Part shown: positions 28,494 through 37,908 of the stretch, piece after piece
Layout of the letters: each line of letters opens with the position of its first letter
Position numbering within the stretch: position 1 is the stretch's first letter
The notes under the pieces: model-generated
The model's input: only the letters and a program-made list of their open reading frames with translations
Databases searched by the model: none
Told to the model about the DNA's origin: nothing
NCBI RefSeq assembly: GCF_014650435.1
Contig: NZ_BMUY01000017.1
Coordinates: 62,001 to 126,000 of the forward strand
Source of the DNA: Streptomyces tendae
GTDB taxonomy: Bacteria > Actinomycetota > Actinomycetes > Streptomycetales > Streptomycetaceae
Direction of reading: 5' to 3'
Length of the DNA stretch: 64,000 nt
Made by a program: the position numbers and the translations under genes

Positions 28494-30041
28494 GTGCCAA
28501 CTTCTTCTCTGATCAAAGACCGGAAGCCGGGAGCGGCCCGCCGGGAGGGGCATCCCGGCATCGCGCTGGCCGTCATCGCGTCCTGCCAACTCATGGTCGT
28601 ACTCGACGCCACGATTGTGAACATCGCGCTCCCGCACATCCAGAGCGCGCTCGACTTCAGCACCACCGACCTCACCTGGGTCGTCAGCGCCTACACGCTC
28701 ACCTTCGGCGGCCTGCTCCTGCTCGGCGGCCGAGCCGGTGACATCCTCGGCAGGCGCCGGGTCTTCATGACCGGCATCCTGCTCTTCACCTTCGCCTCGC
28801 TGCTCGGCGGCTTCGCCCAGGAACCCTGGCAGCTTCTGGCGGCTCGCGTCCTGCAGGGCATGGGCGGCGCGATCGCCTCGCCCACGTCGCTGGCCCTCAT
28901 CGCCACCACGTTCCCCGAGGGACCGGAGCGCAACCGGGCCTTCGGCGTCTTCGCCGCCGTCTCCGCGGGTGGTGGCGCCATCGGCCTGCTAGCGGGCGGC
29001 ATGCTCACCGAGTGGCTCGACTGGCGCTGGGTGCTCTTCGTCAACGTGCCGATCGGTGTACTGATCGCCGTGCTGGCACCGCTCTACATCAGCGAGTCCG
29101 AACGGCACTCCGGCCGCTTCGACATCGCCGGGGCGGTGACCTCGACGGCGGGCATGGCCCTGCTCGTCTACGGCTTCATCCGGGCCGCCGACGAGGGCTG
29201 GCGGGACAATCTGACCATCGGGTCCTTCGCCGCCGCCGCGGTCCTGCTGCTGGCCTTCGTCCGCATCGAGCGGCGGGCCAGGGAACCGATCACCCCGCTG
29301 AAGATGTTCGCCGACCGCAACCGCTCCGGCACGTACGTGATCATGCTGAGTCTGGCCGCGGCGATGTTCGGCATGTTCTTCTACATCGTGCTGTTCGTAC
29401 AGAACGTGCTCGGCTACAGCCCCATCGAGGCCGGTCTGGCCTTCCTGCCGGTCACGGTCGTGATCGCGATCGGTGCCGGGCTGTCGCAGCGCTTCCTGCC
29501 CGTCTTCGGCCCCAAGCCGTTCATGATCGTGGGTTCGGCGCTCGCCGCGCTCGGACTCGGCTGGCAGACCCTCATCAGCTCCGACAGCACATATGTCGGC
29601 GGAATCCTGGGACCGATGCTGATCTTCGGCTTCGGCATGGGGCTGAACTTCGTGACGCTGACGCTGACCGCGGTCTCCGGGGTCGCCCAGCACGAGGCGG
29701 GCGCGGCGTCGGGCCTGCTCAACGCGATGCAACAGGTGGGCGGATCGATCGGGCTCGCCATCCTGACGACGGTCTTCGGCACGGCGAGCAAGGACGAGGG
29801 GAAGAAGCAGGTGCAGGACTTCCTCGCCAACGGTTCGCCGGAGCAGAAGGCGGAGTTCGCCCGGACCCACCAGTTGCCCGCGCCCTGGTCGCACGACGTC
29901 CTGGCACAGGGCATCTCGGCCGCCTTCATCCCGGCCGCCGCCATGGCCGTACTGGCTCTGGCCACGGCCTGGCTGGTGATCCGGGTGCGCAAAAGCGACC
30001 TGGAGGCCCTTTCCGGCACGGCGGGGCCGGGTATGGGCTGA
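28494..30041 (+). CDS. MFS drug/H+ antiporter, DHA2 (EmrB/QacA) family
   Basis: A 515-residue transporter with about 14 membrane helices, the DHA2 count. It has motif A (GGRAGDILGRRRVF, about 80) and the antiporter motif C-like stretch SAGGGAIGLLAGGML near 155. GTG at 28494 has GGGGAA upstream and follows the TetR operator. Substrates are unknown; DHA2 pumps export cationic dyes, antibiotics or biocides. If the adjacent TetR gene is truly broken, the pump would be constitutively expressed. It ends 27 bases before the convergent ADP-ribosylglycohydrolase stop. Confidence 0.9.
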   Translation: MPTSSLIKDRKPGAARREGHPGIALAVIASCQLMVVLDATIVNIALPHIQSALDFSTTDLTWVVSAYTLTFGGLLLLGGRAGDILGRRRVFMTGILLFTFASLLGGFAQEPWQLLAARVLQGMGGAIASPTSLALIATTFPEGPERNRAFGVFAAVSAGGGAIGLLAGGMLTEWLDWRWVLFVNVPIGVLIAVLAPLYISESERHSGRFDIAGAVTSTAGMALLVYGFIRAADEGWRDNLTIGSFAAAAVLLLAFVRIERRAREPITPLKMFADRNRSGTYVIMLSLAAAMFGMFFYIVLFVQNVLGYSPIEAGLAFLPVTVVIAIGAGLSQRFLPVFGPKPFMIVGSALAALGLGWQTLISSDSTYVGGILGPMLIFGFGMGLNFVTLTLTAVSGVAQHEAGAASGLLNAMQQVGGSIGLAILTTVFGTASKDEGKKQVQDFLANGSPEQKAEFARTHQLPAPWSHDVLAQGISAAFIPAAAMAVLALATAWLVIRVRKSDLEALSGTAGPGMG

Positions 30042-30052
30042 CCAGGGGATCC

Positions 30053-30085
30053 GGTCAGGCGGAAACGGTCAGGCGGAAACGGTCA
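30053..30085. repeat. 14-bp tandem repeat across a stop codon
   Basis: GGTCAGGCGGAAAC occurs at 30053-30066 and 30067-30080 and begins a third time. It overlaps the last codons and stop of the ADP-ribosylglycohydrolase gene, so one copy is coding and the next duplicates the stop. Confidence 0.8.
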
Positions 30086-30974
30086 TCCAGTCGGGCAGCG
30101 CCTCCACCCGTCCCGCCCACTCGGCCGGGGGCGCGCCCGCCCGGCCGGCCGCGACGACACCGCCCACGATGGCGCAGGTCGTGTCCACATCCCCGCCGAC
30201 CTGCGCGGTCGTCCAGAACGCGGTCTCGTACGCCCCGAGGGCGCGGGCCGCGGACCAGAGCGCGAAGGGGACGGTGTCATGCGCGGTCGTACGGCGTCCA
30301 CAGCCCAGGACCGCCGCCACGGTGGCCGCGTCGCCGTAGTCGAGCATGTCCCGGGCGCGTCGCAGTCCGGCGCCCACCGCGCTCTTCGGCACCAGTGCGA
30401 TCACGCCGTCGAGGAGCGCGTGCGCGGAGGGCGGACCGGCCGGATCGGCGGCCAGCGCCGAGGCGGCCGCGACGGCCATCGCGCCGACCACCGCCTCACG
30501 GTGCTGGTGCGTCGGGTAGGCCGAGATCTCCGCCTGGTGGGTGGCCTGCTCCGGGTCGTCCGCGTACCAGGCGCCGAGCGGCGCGATGCGCATGGCGGCG
30601 CCGTTGCCCCAGGAGCCCTGCCCGTTGAACAGGGCCGCGGCCAGCTCGCGCCAGTCGCCGCCTTCCCTGACCAGGCGCAGCAGCCGGTTGACCGCGGGGC
30701 CGTACCCCCGGTCGAAGTCGTGGTGATGGGCGAAGGAGAGGGCCAGCGCGTCCTGGTCGATGCGGTGGTGGGCAGCCAGGACGGAGACCACGGAGCACGC
30801 CATCTCCGTGTCGTCCGTCCACTGCCAGGTGCCGGGCGGCAGCTCGCGGCGCCCCAGCAGCGGATAGTTCGCGGGAACGAAGAACTGTGAGCCGAGCGCG
30901 TCCCCCACCGACAGTCCGCGCAGGCTGGACAGGGCCCGGTCCAGGCGCCCGTCAGGAGAAGAATGAGCGGTCAT
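30069..30974 (-). CDS. ADP-ribosylglycohydrolase family protein
   Basis: A 301-residue protein that should remove ADP-ribose from proteins, nucleic acids or small molecules using two magnesium ions. The metal-binding signatures are WTDDTEM near residue 52 and GGDVDTTCAIVGG near 265, with GLSVGDALGSQF at the start of the fold. It is convergent with the efflux gene and 12 bp downstream of a histidine phosphatase on the same strand. A 14-bp tandem repeat overlaps its stop codon. Target specificity is not predictable. Confidence 0.9.
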   Translation of the reverse strand: MTAHSSPDGRLDRALSSLRGLSVGDALGSQFFVPANYPLLGRRELPPGTWQWTDDTEMACSVVSVLAAHHRIDQDALALSFAHHHDFDRGYGPAVNRLLRLVREGGDWRELAAALFNGQGSWGNGAAMRIAPLGAWYADDPEQATHQAEISAYPTHQHREAVVGAMAVAAASALAADPAGPPSAHALLDGVIALVPKSAVGAGLRRARDMLDYGDAATVAAVLGCGRRTTAHDTVPFALWSAARALGAYETAFWTTAQVGGDVDTTCAIVGGVVAAGRAGAPPAEWAGRVEALPDWMTVSA

Positions 30975-30986
30975 CGCCCTGCCACT

Positions 30987-31646
30987 CTATCCGGTGATCC
31001 CGTACGGTTCCGGATCTCGCCAGCGTTCGAAGGGCCGGTCAAGGGTGTACTTGCCGTCCTCACCGAGAACGAGCATCCGCATCTCGGCGTTCCCGGGGTT
31101 GGACAGCGACTCGAACTCCGCGACCGTCCAGTGGAACCACCTCATGCAGAACAGCCGCATGGCGAGCCCGTGCGTCACCAGCAGCACGTTCGGCGGGTGG
31201 TCGGGGTCCTCGAAGCTGCGGAACAGGCTCTCCAGGAACCCGCCGACCCGGTCGTACACGTCGGCACCGGACTCGCCCTGGGCGAAGCGGTAGAAGAAGT
31301 GGCCGTAGGCGTCGCGGTAGGCCTTCTGCAGGCGCACGTCGTCGCGGTCCTGCCAGTTGCCCCAGTCCTGCTCGCGCAGCCGCGGCTCCTCGCGTATCCG
31401 TATGAGGTCCGGATCGAGGTGGAAGGAGCGCAGGGTCTCGTGGGTACGGCGGTACGGGGAGACGTACACGCTGATCCGCTCGCGGCCGAACACCTCGCGC
31501 AGGCCCTTGCCGGTCTCCTCGGCCTGCGCCCGGCCCCGGTCGGTGAGGGCGAGCGCGTGGTCGGGTTCGCGCTCGTACACGGTGTCATCGACGTTGCCGG
31601 TCGACTCGCCGTGCCGGACAAGAACGATGCGCCGTGGTCGTGCCAT
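30987..31646 (-). CDS. histidine phosphatase family protein
   Basis: A 219-residue phosphoglycerate-mutase-like phosphatase. The catalytic motif LVRHGES is at about 8-14, the second His in VLLVTHGLAMRLF at about 160, with SPYRRTHETL between. No signal peptide is present. It is followed on the same strand by the ADP-ribosylglycohydrolase 12 bp away, so the two are probably one transcript; a phosphatase and an ADP-ribose hydrolase together could act on ADP-ribose-type metabolites, but this is inference. Substrate is unknown. Confidence 0.88.
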   Translation of the reverse strand: MARPRRIVLVRHGESTGNVDDTVYEREPDHALALTDRGRAQAEETGKGLREVFGRERISVYVSPYRRTHETLRSFHLDPDLIRIREEPRLREQDWGNWQDRDDVRLQKAYRDAYGHFFYRFAQGESGADVYDRVGGFLESLFRSFEDPDHPPNVLLVTHGLAMRLFCMRWFHWTVAEFESLSNPGNAEMRMLVLGEDGKYTLDRPFERWRDPEPYGITG

Positions 31647-31752
31647 GCCAGAACCCTAGATCGAGACGGGCGGAACCCGGCACTCGTAGGGGCCCCGTAC
31701 GGCGTACGTCACACGGTCTCCACACCCGGGCGGGCCGGGGAGGGTCCGGATC

Positions 31753-32367
31753 TCAAACGGTCCAGGAGGGTTCCAGCTGCACGATGTCGCCCGTCAGCGC
31801 CGCGATGTCGGCCTCCGTCTGGGCGCGCAGGGCGAGCCGTTCCACCCGCTCGGTGCGGTACTTTCCGTGTTCGGCGGCCGACAGCCACATGGACAGCACG
31901 AGGTACTCGTTGTACCCGTCGCCCGGGGCCTCGCCGAACAGGCCGCGGATCATGCCGGGCGAGCCGGCCATCGCCGGGTTCCAGACCTTCTCCTGCATGA
32001 GGACGTAGTGCTCGGCCCGTTCCTCGTGGACCCGGCACAGCGCCACCCGCAGCAGGTCGGCGTCGGTGAAGCGCGGCTCGAAGCCGGTCTTCACGTCGAA
32101 CCGGTAGTCGAAGAGCCTGACCTGGGCGTCCTTGAAGGTGCCCACCTGCGCCGAGGCCAGCCTGTCGTGGGAGCGGGCCATGAAGGAGTCGTAGAAGGCA
32201 CGGCTCTCCCAGAAGGCGAAGACGTGCGCCACGTCCGGCCGCCCCCGGCTCCAGCCGCCCCCCTGCCCCCGAAAACCCGGCTCCCCCGGAAGCCCCGCCC
32301 ACTTCCGCTGCCCCCGCTCGAAACCGCGGCGGTCGACCACGGTGCAGCGAATCCACTTGACCAGCAC
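31753..32367 (-). CDS. DUF4937 / YdbC-like protein
   Basis: A 204-residue cytoplasmic protein. The start VLVKWIRCTVVDRRGFERGQ and the W-rich middle (WSRGRPDVAHVFAFWESRAF) resemble DUF4937 proteins, with two repeats of an antibiotic-monooxygenase-like ferredoxin fold. The GTG at 32367 is chosen because the family begins here; no good ribosome site is seen, and an ATG 20 codons upstream is an alternative. It is divergent from terD. Function is unknown. Confidence 0.65.
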   Translation of the reverse strand: MLVKWIRCTVVDRRGFERGQRKWAGLPGEPGFRGQGGGWSRGRPDVAHVFAFWESRAFYDSFMARSHDRLASAQVGTFKDAQVRLFDYRFDVKTGFEPRFTDADLLRVALCRVHEERAEHYVLMQEKVWNPAMAGSPGMIRGLFGEAPGDGYNEYLVLSMWLSAAEHGKYRTERVERLALRAQTEADIAALTGDIVQLEPSWTV

Positions 32368-32524
32368 CGCGCCATGGTAAGGCCAGGAACACGGCACCGG
32401 CCGCTCTCCGGCGGACCGCTTGCCCACGGCTGCGTCCCGGTGCGTGGCAGGATGGACAACCGGCCGTCACCGCCCGGCAGTTCCGAGGGCCGGGCAGGGC
32501 GGGGGACCTGGGAAGGGGAAGTCT

Positions 32525-33058
32525 GTGAACGGCCTCAGCAAGGGCATGCGCAAGGTCGAGGTCGCGCTGCGGTGGGATCCGAGTCCGGCGGGGCAGCCAC
32601 CCGTCGACCTGGATCTCGTCGCCGGGACCTATCCGGCCGACGATCCGTACGGCACCCCCGGCTACGTGGTGCACTTCGACAGCCGCTCACCGGACGGCAC
32701 GATCTACCTCAACCGGGACAGCAAGGACGGCAAGGGCTTCGGTTTCGACGAGGTCATGACGCTGGAGCTGGATAGGCTGGACGCCCGGTACGCGCGCGTG
32801 GTGGTGGGCGTCGCCATACAGCAGCACACCGAGGACCGGACCTTCGGCGACGTGACCAACCCCGGTCTGCGCATCCGAGAGGGCTACACGGACCTGGCCG
32901 CGGAGGACTTCGGCGGCGTCCCGGGCGCCACGGCGGCCACGGTCGCGGAGTTCGTCCGTGACGAGACGGGGGCGTGGGAGTTCCGGGCGGGCGTGCACGG
33001 CTTCGAGGGCGACCCCGCGACCTTCACCCGCGTGATGGGCGCGACGCGCCACTCCTGA
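32525..33058 (+). CDS. TerD-family stress protein
   Basis: A 177-residue TerD/CABP1 domain protein. Acidic loops that bind calcium in the family are visible (VDLDLVAGTYPADDP; DSKDGKGFGFDE). The GTG start has GGGGAAG upstream, and the protein has no leader. TerD proteins act in tellurite, phage or envelope stress; Streptomyces has many, most as scattered single genes like this one, with no TerB, TerC or TerE nearby. Its 3' end overlaps the convergent hydrolase gene by 35 bp. Confidence 0.88.
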   Translation: MNGLSKGMRKVEVALRWDPSPAGQPPVDLDLVAGTYPADDPYGTPGYVVHFDSRSPDGTIYLNRDSKDGKGFGFDEVMTLELDRLDARYARVVVGVAIQQHTEDRTFGDVTNPGLRIREGYTDLAAEDFGGVPGATAATVAEFVRDETGAWEFRAGVHGFEGDPATFTRVMGATRHS

Positions 33059-33920
33059 CCTCGGCCCCGGCCGTCCCGCGCCCGAGCGCGAGCATCGCCT
33101 GGGCGACCTCGCCGACCGCCGCGTCGGGGATCGCGGTGGCGGCGTCCTCGAGGACGAGCAGCCGCGCCCGGGGAATCTCACGCGCGATCGCTTCCCCGTT
33201 GCCGACGGGGAAGAACGGGTCGCGGCGGCCGTGGACGACGAGCGTGGGGATTCCGAGCCCGGGCAGGCGCTCACGCCAACGGGGTGCGCAGTCCAGCCTG
33301 GAGAACACGATGCCCAGCTGGTTGGCCAGCTGGACCGGGGCGGCGGTGCCCGGCGTGCGGTCCCAGATGCGGGCCGCGATCGCGCGCGCGGCGACGGGGT
33401 CGTCGCCGAGGACCTCCGCACCGGTGGCGGCGAACTCGGCCACCGCCTCACGGTCGGTCCAGTCGGGCATCGGCCGCGTGAACAGCCGGCCCATCGTCGC
33501 CTCGTCGTGGTCGGGGAGGTCGTCGTCGGGCGGGCCGGGCGCGACCGCGCGGGTGCCGACGAGCGTGAGCGCCGAGAACGCGTCCGGGTGGTCGAGCGCG
33601 GCCACCTGGGCGACCATGCCCCCGACGCCGATCCCGGCGAGGTGCGCGGGCCCGGCGCCGAGCGCACCGGGAAGGGCCGCCGCGTCGGCGGCCAGGTCGC
33701 GCAGGGTGTAGGCGGGCGCCTCCGGGTCAGCCGTGGTCGACTCCCCGCTGTCGCGCAGGTCGTAGCGCACGACGCGGCGCCCGCCCGCGGCGAGGCGCTC
33801 GCAGAGCGCGTCGGGCCAGGAGAGCATCGTCGTCCCGCCCACGAGCAGGACGAGTGGCGCGTCGTCGGCACCGAACGACTCGATACCCAAAGCGATCTCA
33901 TTGACGCTGACTGTTGTCAT
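33024..33920 (-). CDS. alpha/beta-hydrolase fold protein lacking the catalytic Ser
   Basis: A 298-residue protein of the RdmC/haloperoxidase-like hydrolase group: oxyanion region LLVGGTTMLSWP, the strand-helix elbow near residue 98, the acid loop VVHGRRDPFFPVG. The elbow reads G96-I-G-V-G, so the nucleophile Ser is Gly, and the usual C-terminal His is replaced (EDAATAIPD where GHALP is typical). It is probably not a hydrolase; a ligand-binding or regulatory role is likelier. The ATG at 33920 is chosen; a longer frame to 34115 has poor support. It overlaps terD at its 3' end on the opposite strand. Confidence 0.82.
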   Translation of the reverse strand: MTTVSVNEIALGIESFGADDAPLVLLVGGTTMLSWPDALCERLAAGGRRVVRYDLRDSGESTTADPEAPAYTLRDLAADAAALPGALGAGPAHLAGIGVGGMVAQVAALDHPDAFSALTLVGTRAVAPGPPDDDLPDHDEATMGRLFTRPMPDWTDREAVAEFAATGAEVLGDDPVAARAIAARIWDRTPGTAAPVQLANQLGIVFSRLDCAPRWRERLPGLGIPTLVVHGRRDPFFPVGNGEAIAREIPRARLLVLEDAATAIPDAAVGEVAQAMLALGRGTAGAEVRSGASRPSRG

Positions 33921-34066
33921 CGGAGCCCCGGCAGATGTCGTAGGTCGGGTGTGTCGTGGGGGTAGACCCGATCCGGCGCCCGAAGTCATCGCTCGCTCGT
34001 GCGGCGTGTGCCGGAGGTGAGCGTGCGCGAACCGCCGGCACACGCGGAAGCGACCGCCTGCACACG

Positions 34067-34101
34067 CGGAAGGGGACCGGCCGATGGCCGGTCCCCTTCC
34101 G
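34067..34101 (-). terminator. nrdJ terminator
   Basis: A perfect 16-bp inverted repeat (34067-34082 and 34086-34101) with a 3-base GAT loop, 49 bases past the nrdJ stop codon. Confidence 0.85.
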
Positions 34102-34150
34102 GACCCGCGAGTCACGCGCTCGTCACGTCATCCGCAGGTCGAGCCGCAGG

Positions 34151-37051
34151 TCAGCTGCAACCGCTGGTCGAGCCGCAGCCCTCGCAGATGTAGCAGGACC
34201 CGGCGCGCTGCATCTTGGTGCCGCAGGAGAAGCACAGCGGGGCGTCGGCCTGGATGCCCAGCTGCATCTCCACCAGCTCGGCGCTGGTGTGCGCCTGCTG
34301 CGGAGCGGGCTTGGCGGCCTCGGCCTCGGCCTTCGGTGTGGCGACGGCCTTCAGTTCCTGGGCGCGCGGCGCCGACTGGGCCAGGCCCTCGACGTCCAGC
34401 TCGTCGTCGGACGGCTCGTACGAACCGGTCTCCAGGTGGCGCTGACGCTCCTCGGCGGAGTGGATGCCGAGCGCGGAGCGCGTCTCGAAGGGCAGGAAGT
34501 CCAGCGCCAGGCGGCGGAAGATGTAGTCGACGATCGACTGCGCCATCCGCACGTCCGGGTCGTCCGTCATCCCGGCCGGCTCGAAGCGCATGTTGGTGAA
34601 CTTCGAGACGTACGTCTCCAGCGGCACGCCGTACTGGAGGCCGACGGAGACCGCGATGGAGAAGGCGTCCATCATGCCCGCGAGGGTCGAACCCTGCTTG
34701 GACATCTTGAGGAAGACCTCGCCGAGACCGTCGTCCGGGTAGGAGTTGGCGGTCATGTAGCCCTCGGCGCCGCCGACGGTGAAGGACGTGGTGATGCCGG
34801 GACGTCCCTTCGGGAGGCGCTTGCGGACCGGGCGGTACTCGACGACCTTCTCGACCGTCTCGCGGATCGCCGCCTCGGTCTTCTCGGTGATCTCCGCCTT
34901 CTCGTCCTTGGCCGACTTGGTCTTGGCGGACAGGGGCTGGCCGACCTTGCAGTTGTCGCGGTAGATGGCGAGCGCCTTGACGCCCATCTTCCACGCCTCG
35001 AAGTAGACCTCTTCGACGTCCTCGACGGTCGCCGACTCCGGCAGGTTGACCGTCTTGGACAGGGCGCCGGAGATCCACGGCTGGATGGCGGCCATCATGC
35101 GGACGTGGCCCATCGCGGAGATGGAGCGCTCGCCCATGGCGCAGTCGAACACCTCGTAGTGCTCGTGCGCCAGGCCGGGCGCGTCGACCACGTTGCCGTG
35201 CTCGGCGATGTGGGCGACGATCGCCTCGATCTGCTCCTCCTGGTAGCCCAGGCGGCGCAGGGCCTGCGGGACGGTGCCGTTGACGATCTGCATCGAGCCG
35301 CCGCCGACCAGCTTCTTGAACTTGACCAGCGCGAGGTCGGGCTCGAGGCCGGTGGTGTCGCAGGACATCGCGAGACCGATGGTGCCGGTCGGGGCGATGA
35401 CGGACGCCTGGGAGTTGCGGAAGCCGTTCTTCTCGCCGAGGCGGAGCACGTCCTGCCATGCCTCGGTGGCGGCGGCCCAGATCGGCGTGTCGAGGTCGTC
35501 CATGCGGACGGCCTTGGCGTTCTCGTCGGAGTGCTGCTTCATGACCCGCAGGTGCGGCTTGGCGTTGCGGGCGTAGCCGTCGTACGGGCCGACGATCGCG
35601 GCCAGCTCGGCGGAGCGGCGGTACGACGTGCCGGTCATCAGGGAGGTGATGGCGCCGGCCAGGGCGCGGCCGCCGTCGGAGTCGTAGGCGTGGCCGGTCG
35701 CCATCAGCAGGGCGCCGAGGTTGGCGTAGCCGATGCCGAGTTGGCGGAAGGCGCGGGTGTTCTCGCCGATCTTCTGGGTCGGGAAGTCCGCGAAGCAGAT
35801 GGAGATGTCCATCGCGGTGATGACGAGCTCGACGACCTTGGAGAAGCGCTCGGCGTCGAAGGACTGGTGGCCCTTGCCGTCGTCCTTCAGGAACTTCATC
35901 AGGTTCAGCGAGGCGAGGTTGCAGGACGTGTTGTCCAGGTGCATGTACTCGCTGCACGGGTTCGAGCCGTTGATGCGGCCGGACTCCGGGCAGGTGTGCC
36001 AGGCGTTGATGGTGTCGTCGTACTGGATGCCCGGGTCGGCGCAGGCCCAGGCGGCCTCGGCCATCTTGCGGAAGAGCGCCTTGGCGTCGACCTCCTCGAT
36101 GACCTCACCGGTCATGCGGGACGTCAGGCCGAACTTGCCGCCGTCCTGCACGGCCTTCATGAACGTGTCGTTCACGCGGACCGAGTTGTTGGCGTTCTGG
36201 TACTGGACGGACGTGATGTCGTCGCCGCCCAGGTCCATGTCGAAGCCCGCGTCGCGCAGGGCGCGGATCTTCTCCTCCTCCGAGACCTTGGTCTGGATGA
36301 AGTCCTCGATGTCGGGGTGGTCGACGTCGAGGATGACCATCTTGGCCGCGCGGCGGGTGGCGCCGCCGGACTTGATGGTGCCGGCCGAGGCGTCGGCGCC
36401 GCGCATGAAGGAGACCGGCCCCGAGGCGTTGCCGCCGGAGGAGAGCAGTTCCTTGGAGGAGCGGATCCGGGAGAGGTTCAGGCCGGCTCCGGAGCCGCCC
36501 TTGAAGATCATGCCCTCTTCCTTGTACCAGTCGAGGATCGACTCCATGGAGTCGTCGACGGACAGGATGAAGCAGGCCGAGACCTGCTGCGGCTGGGGCG
36601 TGCCGACGTTGAACCACACCGGGCTGTTGAAGCTGAAGATCTGGTGCAGGAGGGCGTAGGCCAGCTCGTGCTCGAAGATCTCGGCGTCGGCGGGCGAGGC
36701 GAAGTACTTGTGGTCCTCGCCGGCCTTCCGGTACGTCTTCACGATGCGGTCGATGAGCTGCTTGAGGCTCACCTCGCGCTGCGGGGTGCCCACGGCGCCC
36801 CGGAAGTACTTGCTGGTGACGATGTTGACCGCGTTCACCGACCAGAACTCGGGGAACTCGACGCCACGCTGCTCGAAGTTGACCGAGCCGTCGCGCCAGT
36901 TGGTCATGACGACGTCACGACGCTCCCAGGCCACCTCGTCGTAGGGGTGGACGCCGGGAGTGGTGTGGACGCGCTCGACGCGGAGTCCCTTGCCCGCCTT
37001 GGTGCCCTTGGCGCGGGAACTCCGTGCCGGACCGCTCGCCGTCTCTGTCAT
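34151..37051 (-). CDS. nrdJ: class II (adenosylcobalamin-dependent) ribonucleotide reductase
   Basis: Reduces ribonucleotides to deoxyribonucleotides with vitamin B12 coenzyme and without oxygen. The 966-residue chain has the catalytic region NPCSEYMHLDNTSCNLASL, the substrate loop near SGGNASGPVS and the redox C-terminus rich in Cys (CFSCGTKMQ ... CYICEGCGS). Lys/Ala/Glu-rich low complexity precedes the tail. The ATG start at 37051 has GGGAGG. It is 168 bp downstream of nrdR on the same strand, matching the nrdRJ operon of S. coelicolor. The class I enzyme would be elsewhere in the genome. It ends at a perfect hairpin. Confidence 0.96.
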   Translation of the reverse strand: MTETASGPARSSRAKGTKAGKGLRVERVHTTPGVHPYDEVAWERRDVVMTNWRDGSVNFEQRGVEFPEFWSVNAVNIVTSKYFRGAVGTPQREVSLKQLIDRIVKTYRKAGEDHKYFASPADAEIFEHELAYALLHQIFSFNSPVWFNVGTPQPQQVSACFILSVDDSMESILDWYKEEGMIFKGGSGAGLNLSRIRSSKELLSSGGNASGPVSFMRGADASAGTIKSGGATRRAAKMVILDVDHPDIEDFIQTKVSEEEKIRALRDAGFDMDLGGDDITSVQYQNANNSVRVNDTFMKAVQDGGKFGLTSRMTGEVIEEVDAKALFRKMAEAAWACADPGIQYDDTINAWHTCPESGRINGSNPCSEYMHLDNTSCNLASLNLMKFLKDDGKGHQSFDAERFSKVVELVITAMDISICFADFPTQKIGENTRAFRQLGIGYANLGALLMATGHAYDSDGGRALAGAITSLMTGTSYRRSAELAAIVGPYDGYARNAKPHLRVMKQHSDENAKAVRMDDLDTPIWAAATEAWQDVLRLGEKNGFRNSQASVIAPTGTIGLAMSCDTTGLEPDLALVKFKKLVGGGSMQIVNGTVPQALRRLGYQEEQIEAIVAHIAEHGNVVDAPGLAHEHYEVFDCAMGERSISAMGHVRMMAAIQPWISGALSKTVNLPESATVEDVEEVYFEAWKMGVKALAIYRDNCKVGQPLSAKTKSAKDEKAEITEKTEAAIRETVEKVVEYRPVRKRLPKGRPGITTSFTVGGAEGYMTANSYPDDGLGEVFLKMSKQGSTLAGMMDAFSIAVSVGLQYGVPLETYVSKFTNMRFEPAGMTDDPDVRMAQSIVDYIFRRLALDFLPFETRSALGIHSAEERQRHLETGSYEPSDDELDVEGLAQSAPRAQELKAVATPKAEAEAAKPAPQQAHTSAELVEMQLGIQADAPLCFSCGTKMQRAGSCYICEGCGSTSGCS

Positions 37052-37219
37052 GCCGCCTCCCTGTACGGGCGAAAACGCCCTGAAGTGCCCCGATTGTTCC
37101 CGTGGGCACGGTGTTCTGTCTGGTGTTGCGGGCATCTCTCGCTCCGCCCGCAACAGGTCTTGTTCACTCGCCGCCGTCCGGCCGGGCCCGGGCGCCGAAG
37201 TCCGGGTCCGGCCCGCCGA

Positions 37220-37768
37220 TCAGTCGGCGGCGCCTGCGGGCTCGGGGACCTGTCCTGCCCCCGTGGACCCGCGGTCGTTCTCCTGGCTCCCCGTGCCGGT
37301 GTCGTCGTCCTCGCCGGGGTGCCCCGTCGTCTCCCTCAGTTCCGCGATCGCGGCCTCGAAGTCCTCGAGCGAGTCGAACGCCCGGTAGACCGAGGCGAAT
37401 CGCAGATAGGCGACGAGGTCCAGTTCCTGCAACGGTCCGAGGATGGCCAGCCCCACGTCGTGGGTGGTCAGCTCGGCGCTTCCGGTGGCCCGCACCGCCT
37501 CCTCGACCCGCTGGCCGAGCTGGGCGAGCGCGTCCTCGGTGACGGGGCGGCCCTGACATGCCTTGCGCACACCGTTGATCACCTTGGTGCGGCTGAACGG
37601 TTCGGTGACCCCGGACCGCTTCACCACCATGAGCGAGCACGTCTCCACGGTCGTGAACCGACGGGAGCAGTCAGGGCACTGGCGGCGCCTGCGGATCGAC
37701 GTGCCGTCGTCGGTCGTACGGCTGTCGACGACACGGCTGTCGGGGTGCCTGCAGAAGGGGCAGTGCAT
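37220..37768 (-). CDS. nrdR: transcriptional repressor NrdR
   Basis: Represses ribonucleotide reductase genes when dATP or ATP is bound. The 182 residues have the zinc ribbon (MHCPFCRHPDSRVVDSR and CPDCSRRF, four Cys) and the ATP-cone (about 49-139; VVKRSGVTEPFSRTKVINGV). The final 40 residues are acidic and disordered. It sits 168 bp upstream of nrdJ and is divergent from lexA. Two NrdR boxes lie 110-153 bp upstream of its ATG. As in S. coelicolor, nrdR is expected to regulate its own operon and the class I genes. Confidence 0.96.
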   Translation of the reverse strand: MHCPFCRHPDSRVVDSRTTDDGTSIRRRRQCPDCSRRFTTVETCSLMVVKRSGVTEPFSRTKVINGVRKACQGRPVTEDALAQLGQRVEEAVRATGSAELTTHDVGLAILGPLQELDLVAYLRFASVYRAFDSLEDFEAAIAELRETTGHPGEDDDTGTGSQENDRGSTGAGQVPEPAGAAD

Positions 37769-37877
37769 GGACTCCGAACCCTCCTCACAGCAGACTCAAC
37801 AGCCTCGAAAGGCCCTTCAGGCCCCTCGAAGCAGCCCCCAGCATAGGCGATCGCGGCGGGCCCGAAGACCCGGGGGA

Positions 37878-37890
37878 CCACAACTTGTGG
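37878..37890 (-). promoter_or_regulatory. NrdR box 1
   Basis: CCACAACTTGTGG, a near-perfect 13-bp palindrome with the CCAC and GTGG ends typical of Streptomyces NrdR boxes. Confidence 0.75.
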
Positions 37891-37908
37891 GCTGCTGATG
37901 CAATCCAA

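Noticed and set aside
33956..37846. Very long antisense open frame over nrdJ
   Set aside because: It is a GC-bias shadow: the minus-strand frame has clear ribonucleotide reductase and NrdR motifs, and this frame has none.
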